Assembly (NCBI GenBank): GCA_037126765.1
Contig: JBBCBC010000001.1
Location: 25,032,804-25,096,803 of the forward strand
Origin: Stenogyne calaminthoides
Lineage: Eukaryota > Streptophyta > Magnoliopsida > Lamiales > Lamiaceae
Length of the DNA stretch: 64,000 nt
Direction of reading: 5' to 3'
The position numbers and the translations under genes are program-made. Under the pieces are notes generated by a model. That model was given only the letters and a program-made list of their open reading frames with translations. It was not told the DNA's origin and did no database searches. Shown in pieces: positions 36,462-47,874 of this stretch (the first letter of the stretch is position 1; each line of letters begins with the position of its first letter).

Positions 36462-38309
36462 TGTTGGGGAATGAGTTGCACAGATCTATTCGGGGTGAAT
36501 ATTTAAATACAAATTTAATTCTTTAATAATTACTAGCATGAATTAATCCTATATTAATTCAAATAATAATAACAACAACATATCATGCATATAAAAAGCC
36601 ACGTAAAACCTACGCATGCGGAATCTACGGGTTTACGTGAACGTACCTCTCGGGATGGCAGTGTCTTCGGTCGGACGGACTAACCAAAAGGACTTCCCAA
36701 GTATTCCCTTAGCCCTTGCTCAACTATCCGGTGGAAGGACACTCGTCGAACAATTAACAAAAGGAAAATATAAACTTTGTTGCACCACCTTTGTGGATTT
36801 GCTAATATTTCCAGCACATGGAATTGTTCTTGGGAATGAACTAATCATCCCCTATTTATAGGAGAGGAAGTGGTCGAAAATTTAGTGAAATATCAATGTG
36901 GGAAAAGACTTTTCTTGGTCACCAAGAAATCTTGAATATATCCCTTATATTCTTTTTCCCATAATTAAAATATTCCACAAAAATCCCACCTCCTCTATAA
37001 TATGGATTTTTCGAAAATAACATGTGCAAGATACCAAGATTTGGATCTTCTTGAATTTATGAGATATTCTTGTATTTTAAGAAATACATATCTTCCATAA
37101 TATCTTTCCAAGAAAATCAAGAAAATCTTTCTTGCCCATTATATTTTCTAATTTTCGAAATTTACTATATAAATAAGCTAGTGGGAGATTTCTTGAATTT
37201 AATGAGATAATCTTGTATTCCAAGAATACATATCTTCATTCCATAACAAAATTCAAAGAAAATCTTTCTCCCAACATATCTATATATTTCGAAATTTTGG
37301 TTGGAAAATTAAGCAACAATATTTATTTTATTTTAATCACCTTTTCAGTTATTGGACTATTTGTTGGGCTACTCAGGGGGCCTTTAGGAGAATTAAGATT
37401 GGACCTTCTAATGGATCTTGAATATCTAATATTGAGCCAAAATATAATTCAAGCCCATAAATATTAATTAATCCCACTACATAATTAATATTGCACTATC
37501 CATTTTAACCCATATTACAGTCAATATGGCTCCGGTCATTATTTCCGTGTTTAAGATTATCTAGCCCATTAATTAATTCAAGCTTTCTTGAAATAGCTTT
37601 CCGTTAATTAATATCTTTTGTCCTTGGTTAGAACGGTTCAACATTATTATCCATACCTAAACTAATTCCACTTGCAAAATTTGGTATGATAAAACTTATG
37701 AACCTCCCAAGGGGGCAAATCAAAACAAGCGTATTTGCACCATTCTTCAGATTAAATCTTAGCAATCACATGTGACCAATAATATTGCCCAAGATAAAAA
37801 GTATTGAATCTCTCCGATTAAGCTACCCATGATAAGTCAAAGCAATAGTTACCAATCCCACGTGATCCTATTTAAGGGACGAAGGTTAAGAAACAACGAA
37901 CCACCGAGGTCTAATTCTTCCTTGTTCGATTAAGAAGAATTTATCCTCCTCAGAGGTCCTATTCAAATAAGATCACCATGCACTAGTGTAATCTCTTGGT
38001 CAAGACAAACCAATCTGAGCCTTACACCTCAACCTTTCGCGATGGTTGTTCATTTCCATTTAGGTCGTGAATGGCGTACTTTTTAGTTACAAGGGGACCG
38101 TTAATTTAATCTTCTCGTGATCGGGTATCACTAAATTAACTACTGATGTAACACGCATTTAATTATTGAACAGATTATGCGAAGAAATATATATAACATT
38201 CAATCATATTTAAAACATCAGTTATAAACAATTCATTTCAGTAAATAAGTCTGAAGATTCAGTTTCGATTCTACAAAGTAAAAGCATACTTTTCAGTATA
38301 ATCCCAACA
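36462..38309 (-). repeat. 3' LTR of element F
   Basis: tgttggggaatgagttgc ... cagtataatcccaaca, 1848 bp, inserted in D's integrase after ttgcc (36457-36461). The matching right-hand ttgcc and the 5' LTR are not found. The polypurine tract is at 38310-38321. Confidence 0.92.
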
Positions 38310-40200
38310 ATCTCCCACTTATACTCAAAGTCTGCTTTTAAGTATACTACAACACGTCTCGAGTAGTCCGTGACATCTAATGTCACCTACACGAACCTAA
38401 TAATTTCTCCCAATTATACTCAAAGCAGATTGGCAACGGTCTTGACACCCATTCCTTCCACATGTCTCTCGAATGTATTCAGAGGCAGACTCTTTATGAA
38501 TGGATCTGCTAGGTTGTCCCCAGATGCTATCTTTGCCACATCTATATCTCCTCTCTTAACGATTTCTCATATAAGATGTCTTTCCTTTAATGTGTTTGTT
38601 TGACTCGTGGACTCTTGGTTCTCTTAAATTTGCAACTGCCCCTAGCAGATATTGCTAGACAAATTAAGAACACCATCCAAGTCCACTAAGAAGATCTAGA
38701 GCCCAATCGGTTCTTTCACTGCTTCACAAGCAACTACTTACCCGACTTAACATGGTTGAGTCAGTGATGCATTTCTGCTTCACACTCGTCCATTTGATGG
38801 TTACACTTCCCAAATGGAAACACACTAACTGAGGCAGATAATTTCTGAATTCTAAATCTGATTGGAAATCCGAGTCCGTGTAGCCGATGGGGATTGGAGT
38901 ATCTAACTGATAAATCAACATTCTATCCCGAGTTCTTTTCAGACACTTCAGAATGTTTTTAACTGTCGTCCAATGCGCTTTCCCTGGGTTACGTCGATAT
39001 CTTGCTACCATGCCTACGGCAAAGCAGATATCCGGTCTCGTACACAGCAATGCATACATAAGGTTTCCGACAGCCGAAGCACAAGGAATACCTTTCATGT
39101 CATCTATCTCCTTTTCGTCTTAGGGGACATTTTCTTGGATAGATGGATTCCAAATCTGAAAGGTACGAATCCTTTCTTGGAATCATGCATACTGAAGCGT
39201 TTCAAGACAGTGTCTATGTATGAAACTTGCGATAACCCGATCATCCTTTTCTTGCGATCTCGAGTGATCTTGATCCCAAGGATGTGTCTGGTTTTCCCTA
39301 AGTTTTTCATATCAAACTGTTTTGAAAGCCATGCCCTTACGTCAGATAACACCTTCACATCGTTCCCGATGATCTCAATGTGTAGTACTAAGAATACCAA
39401 TGCAGTTCCGATACGCTTCTTATACACACAACTTTAAAACTCGTTTTGATCAAACCCATAAGACTTTATTACATGATCAAAACTTTGGTTCCAAGCTCTG
39501 GTTGCCTATTTGAGTCCGTAAATGGACCTCTTGAGCTTACAAACTTGGTGTTCTTGGCCTGTTTCAATGAAGCCTTGGGGTTGTTGCATATGGATCTCTT
39601 CATCAAGACTTCCGTTAAGGAAAGCTGTCTTGACATCCATTTGCCAGATTTCAAAGTTGAAAATGTGCAGCAATCGATAAGAGAATACGAATGGACTTAA
39701 GCATGGCTACGGGCGAAAAAGTTTCCTCATAATCGATCCCTTCTTTTTTAGTATAACCTTTCGCCACTAGTCTTGCTTTAAAGGTTTCAACCTTCCCGTC
39801 CGGTCCTTTTTTCCTCTTATATACCCACTTGCATACAATGGGTTTGACCCCATTAAGTGGTTCGACTAGCTCCCACACTCTATTATGAAACATAGAACCC
39901 ATTTCGGCTTTCATTGCTGTTTGCCAAGAATCTGCATCCTTATCTTGGAGTGCCTCGTCATTTGTCCATGGGTCTGATTCCGGGAAATCAAGTCCGAGGA
40001 CTCTCCTATTCCCATGAATCTCTCGGGCTGTCTAACAACCCTCCCACTATAACGAGGCTCCGGTTGTGAAAACGTATCGTTTGGTATATCATCTAGTACA
40101 GTCGGCACTGAGGTTTGCCCTCTAAGCTCATTTAAGGTAATCTCACTTCTGGGTTTTCTTTGGTTCATATAGTTTTCTTCCAAAATCTAAAGTGGGTGCG
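38310..40200 (-). pseudogene. Element F RNase H and RT
   Basis: Minus strand. Linker SEITLNELRGQTSVPT (39911-40183); RT NRVWELVEPLNGVKPIVCKW and AKGYTKKEGIDYEETFSP (39651-39914); MDVKTAFLNGSLDEEI-type sequence near 39600; RAWLSKQFDMKNLG (TGG codon kept) at 39290-39330. The catalytic loop reads VLHIEIIGND where sisters have VLYVDDILLIGND, so a deletion removed the YVDD box (near 39370-39385). IPCASAVGNLMYALLCTRPD and a decayed RNase H follow (38724-39098). RT cannot be active. Confidence 0.88.
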
Positions 40201-41387
40201 GATGTCCACCTTTTGATCTTCGGAACTATAGAACATACACCCTTTTGTTCTCTCGGGGTATCCTACAAAACAGCCTTAATTCTGATCGAGGATCCAATTT
40301 ACCGGTTTCCTTGTCCAACACGTAGGTCGGACACCCCAAAGTTCTCATGTGTCTCATACTAGGCTTGCGCCCTGGTCCACAATTCTTTGGGGTTCTGGGA
40401 ACTGATTTGGATAGCACCAAGTTCAGAATGTAAGTCGCTGTTTTCCAAGGCATGACCCCAGAACGACTCGGGAAGATCCGCATAACTCATCATTGATCTA
40501 ACCATTTCCAAAAGAATTATGTTTCTTTGCTCTGCAACCCCGTTTTGTTGAGGGGTTCCGGGTGCATTAGCTGGGATACAATCCCTTCATCAGGTAAGTA
40601 GTTCAAAAACACATCGCTGAGGTATTCGCCTCCACGATCAGATCGTAGAGACTTGATACGTTTTTTCCTATGATTCTCTGTTTGAGCCTTAAATTCTTAG
40701 AATTTCTCAAAGGTCTCATATTCATGCTTCATAAGGAAAATGCACCTTGAGTAATCATCAATAAAATTACTCATAACCTCCTCTTGCTTTGGTTGACATT
40801 TGACTACATACATCTGTGTAAACGATCTCTAACACTTCTTTGGCCCTATTCCCCTTGGCTCCAAATGCCCTCTCGGTCATATTACTCCCCAAACATGATT
40901 CGCAGGTTGGAATCGGTTCAAAGTAAATCGTCTCTCACCAACCTTTGGATCCTCTTTGGATTTATATGACCTAATTTTAGATGTCAAAGAAGTGTCTCGT
41001 TCACGTCTGATGAACGTTTTTCTTTTCTCGGAAATAGTTGATGTGTTATAGGATACATTTCGTGAGTGGTGTGCACAGTTAATTGTATAGAGATCATTCA
41101 ACAATGTTCCATGACAGATAAATTTATCAAAAGAAAAATGGTAACAACTTTATTAAAAGGTAACCAAATATCCATCATAAAAGTTTAGAAACTGAAAATG
41201 AATTCTTTCTAAAAAAAATCGGAACTTAAAGAATATCTCAAAATTAAAACGCTGTCTTCAAAAGACAGGTGCACTTCTCCCACTGCTTCAGCTGGCACTC
41301 TCGTAGCATCGCCCAGTGTGATGAGGACCTCACTCCCACTAAGTTGCCGGGTCCGCTTGAACCCCTGTAATGTGAAACAAAACATGA
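40201..41387 (-). pseudogene. Integrase and protease region of F/D
   Basis: Minus strand. Integrase C-terminus LGCPTYVLDKETGKLD (about 40300); upstream a broken core with the catalytic-Glu region near 40530 and the phrase rich in RSDRGGEYLS near 40630. GAG-pre-integrase and protease-to-integrase sequence runs 40880-41387 with frameshifts. Somewhere in 40640-42280 the sequence may pass from element F to element D, because only one gag and one leader remain for two insertions. Confidence 0.75.
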
Positions 41388-42278
41388 TTAGTGGATCTCG
41401 TATCCACCACCCATAAAATGGGAGGCATACGCCGCTAAACAAGTTTCAACAACTAGTGCGTGAGAATTACCTTTCTTTCCATCCCTTTTGGGATCGGAAC
41501 AGGCTAACCTCGATTGTCCTACTCTCCCGCTTTCCAAAGTTTTCCTCATACTTGATCCCATGCTTCTATTTGATGTTGAGTCTTCTTGGTTTAACCTTCT
41601 TCTCTTTTCATCATCCTTATCACCACTTGATCTAGGATGAAGAGAAGATTTCCGTTTCCCCAAGTTCTTTTCCTCGCGCTCCACTTCCTTTTCAACCAAA
41701 GTCAAAGCATTTATAAGATCCTCCACTGTAAAATCTTGATCTTCCATTAGATACTCAAGATAGCGGTGATTATAGCTCTTTGGTAAGGATTGGAGAATGA
41801 AATCAACCTTAGCATTGAAGTCATATTTTTCGCCGAGGATCTCAAGTTCCTCAAATAGTACCATAACCCTAAAGACGTGCTGTGCTGCGGTCGTCCCTTT
41901 TTCCAATTTTAACTGAGCAATTTCTTGCTTCACACTTTGGACTGCCATATGGGTCTGATGTCCGAACATCGCTTCGAGATTCTTTAAGATGTCTGCAGCT
42001 GACTCATATTCTTGATGAAGGCGCCTCAACGCATCTGACATATGTGCCATAATTGTTTCCTTCATCAAACCGTTTGCCAGCTCCCATTCACCATAAATCA
42101 TCTCATCCCATATTCCGGCATCCTTAGTTGGTTTTTCGGGTTTTGGTGAATCAAGTACCCATTCGGAAGATGATGCGGTTAGGACAGATTTTAGTTTGTG
42201 TTTCCAACCAAAATAGTTTTCACCAAAAAACAAAAGGTCTTTAGGTATATTCGATAGTGGATTAGAAGGTTGCGACAT
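41388..42278 (-). pseudogene. Gag of F/D
   Basis: An open frame of 296 residues from ATG at 42278 (MSQPSNPLSNIPKDLLFFGE). It has the copia gag order: GENYFGWKHKLKSVLTA near the N-terminus, WDEMIYGEWELANGLMKETI, then the UBN2-type core (VKQEIAQLKLEKGTTAAQHV, DFILQSLPKSYNH). The zinc knuckle is missing: where G has CFNCGEKGHWRSAC this protein reads an unrelated Arg/Ser stretch to LACSDPKRDGKKGN, consistent with a local frameshift. The end runs out of the protease frame (HFMGGGYEIH then stop), and in the next frame the DTG motif reads DTR. Its N-terminus differs from the gag of G and B. Confidence 0.82.
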
Positions 42279-43010
42279 GATGAACTGAAATAAACAATAA
42301 TATGCATAAGCACAAATATATCACAAGGTTTGATCACATGCATCATATTAAAATCTCAAAAAAATATGAACATGCATCAGCCAACATCTCAAAACAGTTT
42401 AAATAAGCCACGTTGGGTGGGTCATTATTTAAACACATTCAAGCAGGTTACAAACAAGAACAATTACAAACCTTTAATATCCAGATTAATAGTTGGCTCC
42501 CACTTGACCAATATAAAATTGACAGGGACTTCGGAGAAGTATATGCATATCAATTTTATACCTAAGTAATAACCATGATTAAATACAGGATTACTATTTC
42601 GCTTTGATCGAGCGTCGTTGGGAGGGTCATCGTCGCCACTAGTAATAACCCACAATCATCCGTTTAGAATTCATTCATGTGAAACCTATCTTTTGACCGT
42701 CCCGTTGGGGGAATTTCTCCAAAAGAATTCACAAATAAATAAATCATGGAGGTTAAAATTAATTCAATTTTATTATCCGGAATAAAATTGTCAATTAATT
42801 ATTTAAACATACTTAGTAATTTTTGAAGTTGAGATTTTTCCATTTGGCAACCCTCATGCAAACACATTTAAACAAATTAAATAAAGCATAAGATAGCACA
42901 AATAAATCAAGCAAAACAGAAAAAATAAACATATTGGGCACAAATTATCCAATTGTCATGGTTTGATTTTTCTTGGCTTGATCTTGAAGAAACACGTCTC
43001 GAATTTCTCC
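42279..43010 (-). other. Leader of F/D, broken off before the primer site
   Basis: Similar to the leaders of G and B (caacatctcaaaacagttta, gttggctcccacttgaccaa) up to cacgtctcgaa near 43002. It then jumps at gggg (43011) into the middle of an LTR. The GC-rich leader block, the primer site and about 430 bp of LTR are absent. Confidence 0.8.
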
Positions 43011-44182
43011 GGGGCGAAATTTTGTGACTAATTAGGGTTATGAAATTTCTTTGTATCTTCCCAAGGTACAATCCTGAATATATCTTGTATATTCTATTTC
43101 CATAATAATCACAAAATATCTTTTATTCCCCAACACTCTATAAATTTTCGAAAATTTCATTAATTAAAAGGGAAAAAAGAATCTTTGACTTTTCTTGAAT
43201 TTATGGGATAAACTTGTATCTCTAGAATACTTATTCCATAAAATCTTTCCAAAAAAATCTTTTCTCTCTCTCTTCTTAATATTTTCGAAATTATTGGAAA
43301 AATAAGGCAACAATATTTCTTTTATTTTAAGCACCTTTTTCAGTTATTGGACTTTATCTTTGGGCTACTAAAGGGGCCTTTAGGAGAATTAAGATTGGAC
43401 CTTCCAATTGACTTTGAATATTCAATATTGAGCCACAATATTATTCAAGCCCATAAATATTAATTAATCCCACTACATAATTAATATTGCACTATCCATC
43501 TTAACCCATATTATTGTAATATGGCTCTCGGTTATTATTTCCCGTGTTTAAGATTATCTTAGTCCATTAATTAATTCAAGCCACTGAAAAACTTTATATT
43601 AATTAATATCTTTTATCCTTGGTTTAAGAATGACTCAACATTATTATCCATACCAGAAATTAATTCCACTTGCAAGATTTGGCATGATAAATCTCCTGAG
43701 CCTCCCAAGGGGACAAATCACACAAGATGTACTTGCACACGATTCTCCGTATTAAATCATAGCAATCGTCGTGTAACTAATAATATTGTCCATGATATAA
43801 AGTATCGAGTCACAATGACTCTCTACCCAACATAAGTCAAAGCAATATTTATTGATTTCACACGATCCTATTTAAGGAACGGAGATTAAGAAATAACGAA
43901 CCTCTGAGGTCTAATTATTTCATGTTCAGTACTGAAGAATTTATCCTCGTTGTAGGTCATATTCAGCGCATCATCATGCACTAGTGTAATCTCTTGGTCA
44001 AGACAAGTCAATCTGAGCCTTACACTTTAACCTTTCACGATGGATTATTCATTTCCATCTAGGTTGTGAATTTTGTACTTAGTTACAAGGATTTGTTAAT
44101 GTGATCTTCTGTGATCCGGTATCACCACATTAACTACAATCTAACACGTACCGTTTAATGAACAGGTATGCAGTAAATATAT
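43011..44182 (-). repeat. 5' LTR of element D, first part (left-truncated)
   Basis: Begins ggggcgaaattttgtgac, matching D's 3' LTR from about 16153, and runs to gcagtaaatatat, where element G inserted. It continues at 53399. The first ~430 bp of the LTR is deleted. Confidence 0.9.
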
Positions 44183-46032
44183 TGTTGGGATAACATACGC
44201 CAGGATCTATCGGGATGATCTCATAAACATAAATTTAAATTAACAATTATTACTAGCATGAATTTACCTAAGTAAATTCAAATAATAATTAACCAACAAC
44301 AACATGCAAATAATATTTCATGTAAAAGATCCTAGCAAGCGGAATTTCTAGGAGTTTACGTAAACATACCCATTGGAGAGACGATCTGAGACAGACAGGA
44401 TCAAGTATCTGGATACCCACCAAAAGTCCTTCTCAAGTATTCCCAAGTCCTCATCCAATAACCCCGGTGGAAGGTCCTTCAATGAACGATTTATAAAACA
44501 AGGAAAATAAAAATATTGTTGCACCACCTTTGGGGATTTCTAATATTTCCAACACATGGAACACTAGCTTGGAATGAAAAAATTCATCCCCTATTTATAA
44601 TAAGAGGGGGTTCGAAAATTTTGGAGCAATTAGGGCTAGGAAAGATCTTTTCTTGATCTCCAAGAAATCTTGAATATATCCAATATATTTTTCTTTCCAT
44701 GTGTATTTTTCCACAAAAATCTCACACCCTTTATTTGCCTAATATTTCGAAAATTTCAAGAAAAAAATTTCAAGATTGGATCTTTCTTAAATTTATGAGA
44801 TATTCTTGTATTCCAAGAATACATATCTTCCATAAAATCTTTCCAAGAAAATCAAGAAAATCTTTCTTCCCTTTCTTATTTGATATTTTCGAAAATTTTC
44901 CTATTAAAGAAACCAAGTGGGAGTTTTCTTGAATTTATGGGATAATCTTGTATTCCAAGAATACATTATCTCCTTTCCATAAAATCTTTTCAAGAAAAAT
45001 CTTCTCCCTCTTTTCTTTAATAATTTTCGAAAATTTGAGGAAATATTGTAACAATAATTTATTTTATTTTTAAGCACCTTTTATTTATTGGACTTTAATT
45101 TGGGCTACTTGAGGGGCCTTTAGGAGAATTAAGATGGACCTTCCAATGGACTTCTGAATTCCAATATTGAGCCACAATATAATTCAACCCATTAATATTA
45201 ATTAATACCACTATATAATTAATATTTCACTATCCAATCTTAACCCATATTACGGTAATATGGCTCCCGGTTATTATTTTCCGTGTTTAAGATTATTTAG
45301 TCAATTAATTAATTAAGCCACTGAAAAGCTTCATATTAATTAATATCTTTATCCTTGGAGTAAGGACAACCCAACTTTATTATCCATACCGGAAAATTAA
45401 TTCAACTTGCAAGATTTGGTATGATAAAGGTTCCGGGCCCACCAAGGGGACCAATCAAGCAAGACTTTTGCAAGCACACGATTCTCTGTATTAATTTAGC
45501 AACTGTCGTGTAATTAATATTATTGCCCAAGATATAGGGTATCGAAGTCGCAATGATTCTCTTCCCATTTATAAGTCAAAGCAATAACTACTAATCACAC
45601 ACAGTCCTTATTAAGTGACAGAGATTAAGAAATCAACAACCACTGAGGTCTAACTCTTCATCCCTTAAGTTAGTGCGAATGAGTTTATCCTCTCTGTAGG
45701 TCCTCTTCAGCACATCGAATGCACTAGTGTAATCTCTTGGTCAAGACAAGCCAATCTGAGCCTTACACATCAACTTCTACCAATAGATTGTTCGGATCTA
45801 TCTAAGTTGTGAAACATGCACTCGTCTACAAGGATCTGTTAACGTGATCTTCTGTGATCTGATATCACCACGTTAACTACAATGTAACGCGTGCTACGAA
45901 CGGTTTGCAATAAATATGCATAACATTCAATCATATTTAAAGCAATAGTGATAAACAATTTATTTCAGTAAATAAGTGTTTAATACATAGGTTATACAAA
46001 GTAAAAGCATACTTTCACGTATAACCCCAACA
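44183..46032 (-). repeat. 3' LTR of element G
   Basis: tgttgggataacatacgcc ... cgtataaccccaaca. The minus-strand TATA box corresponds to plus-strand tatttata 44592-44599. Upstream of it (44640-45010) are three diverged repeats, two carrying the palindrome ttcttg-tattc-caagaa (44803-44819 and a weaker copy near 44946). Confidence 0.96.
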
Positions 46033-47874
46033 ATCTCCCACTTATACTCAAAGTCTGCTTTTAAGTATACCACAACACGTCTAATGTATTATCTGGTGAC
46101 ATCTAATGTCACCTACATCAACCTAATAACATTTCTCCCACTTATACTCAAAACAGTTTGGCAACGCTCTTGACACCCATTCCTTCCACATGTCTCTCTA
46201 ATGTTAACTGAGGCAGACCCTTTGTGAATGGATCAGCTAGGTTGTCTTCCGACGCGATCTTTGCCACCTCTATATCTCCTCTCTTAACGATTTCTCGTAT
46301 AAGATGGTATTTCCTTTCAATGTGTTTGCTGGCCTTGTGGGCTCTCTTGGTTCCCTTGAATTTGCAACTGCTCCGGCATTATCACAAAAGACCGTGATTG
46401 TTTTGGGAAAATTCGGAACAACGTCCAAGTCCACTAGGAAGTTCTTGAGCCACACCGCTTCTTTCGCTGCTTCACAAGCAGCTACATATTCGACTTCCAT
46501 GGTAGAATCGGCGATGCATTTCTACTTTACGCTTCTCCATGTTACAGCTCCTCCCCCCAGACAAAACACACTACCCGAGGTAGATTTTCTAGAGTGTAAG
46601 TCTGATTGGAAATCCGAGTCCGTGTATCCCACTGGAAATAAACTGTCTGACTGATAAACCAGCATTCTATCTAGAGTTCTTTTTAGATACTTCAGAATGT
46701 TCTTAACAACAGTTCAATGTTGATTTCCGCGATTGCTCTGATATCTCGCTACCATGCCTACGGCGTAGTAGATATCCGGTCTCGTACACAACATAGCATA
46801 CATGAGGCTTCCCACTGCCGACGCATAAGGAATCCCTCTCATGTCATCTATCTCCCTTTGTGTCTTAGGGCACATGTCTTTCGATAGATGGATTCCATGC
46901 CTGAAAGGTACAAAACCCTTCTTGGAATCTTGCATGTTGAAATGCTTCAAAACGGTATCTATGTATGAAGCTTGCGATAAGCCGATCATTCTTTTCTTTC
47001 GATCTCGAGTGATCTTGATCCCTAGAATATGACCGGCTTCCCCTAAGTCCTTCATATCAAACTCTTTTGATAGTCATACCCTTACGTCTGACAAAACCTT
47101 TACATCGTTTCCGATGAGCATAATATCGTCTACATATAGTACTAGGAATACCAAGGCAGTTCCGTCACACTTTCTATAAACACAACTCTCAAAATCGTTT
47201 TGATCAAACCCATAAGACTTGATTACATGATCAAAACATTGGTTCCAAGCCCGAGATGCTTGCTTAAGTCCGTAAATGGACTTCTTCAGCTTGCACACAA
47301 GGTTTTCTTGGCCTTTTTCGATGAAACCTTCGGGCTGTTGCATATAGATTTCCTCGTCAAGACTCCCATTAAGGAAAGCTGTCTTGACATCCATTTGCCA
47401 GATCTCAAAATCTAGATGCGCAGCTATAGCTAAGAGAATACGGATGGACTTAAGAATAGCTACAGGCGAAAATGTTTCTTCATAATCGATACCCTCCTTT
47501 TGAGTGTATCCCTTTGCCACAAGCCTAGCCTTAAAGGTTTCCACCTTTCGGTCCGGTCCTCTTTTCCTCTTGTAGACCCACTTATATCCAATGGGTTTTA
47601 CCCCACTGGGTGGTTCAACTAGCTCCCACACCTGATTATGATCCATTGAGCCCATCTCGGCTTCCATCGCGGTTTTCCAAGATTCTGAATCCTTATCTTG
47701 GACCGCCTCCTTGTAGGATCAGGGGTCTGATTCACTATCCCCGGGGACCAAATCTGAAGATTCTCCTATCCCCATAAATCTCTCAAGTTGTCGAACAACC
47801 CTCCCACTACGACGAGGTTCCGATTGTGTCGGTGTGACGCTTGGTATATCTACCTGTACAATTGGTATAGGAGT
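46033..47874 (-). pseudogene. Element G RT and RNase H, near-intact with stop codons
   Basis: Minus strand. After the integrase linker the frame has a TAA just below 47880 (a Gln codon in B) and a TGA where B reads SDPWSYKEAV (near 47718). RT then runs open from 47667: NQVWELVEPPSGVKP, AKGYTQKEGIDYEETFSP, MDVKTAFLNGSLDEEIYMQQ, YGLKQASRAWN, VLYVDDIMLIGND. A TGA at 47074-47076 follows, the same codon as in B. Beyond it are FDMKDLGEAGHILGIKITRD (to 47055), IPYASAVGSLMYAMLCTRPD and RNase H MEVEYVAACEAAKEAVWLKN (46441-46500). Twin polypurine tracts are at 46033 and about 46134. Confidence 0.92.

Noticed and set aside
44800..44825. ttcttgtattccaagaa as a heat-shock element
   Set aside because: TTC and GAA units are not at the two-base spacing required, so the classical site is not met; kept only as an unnamed palindrome.
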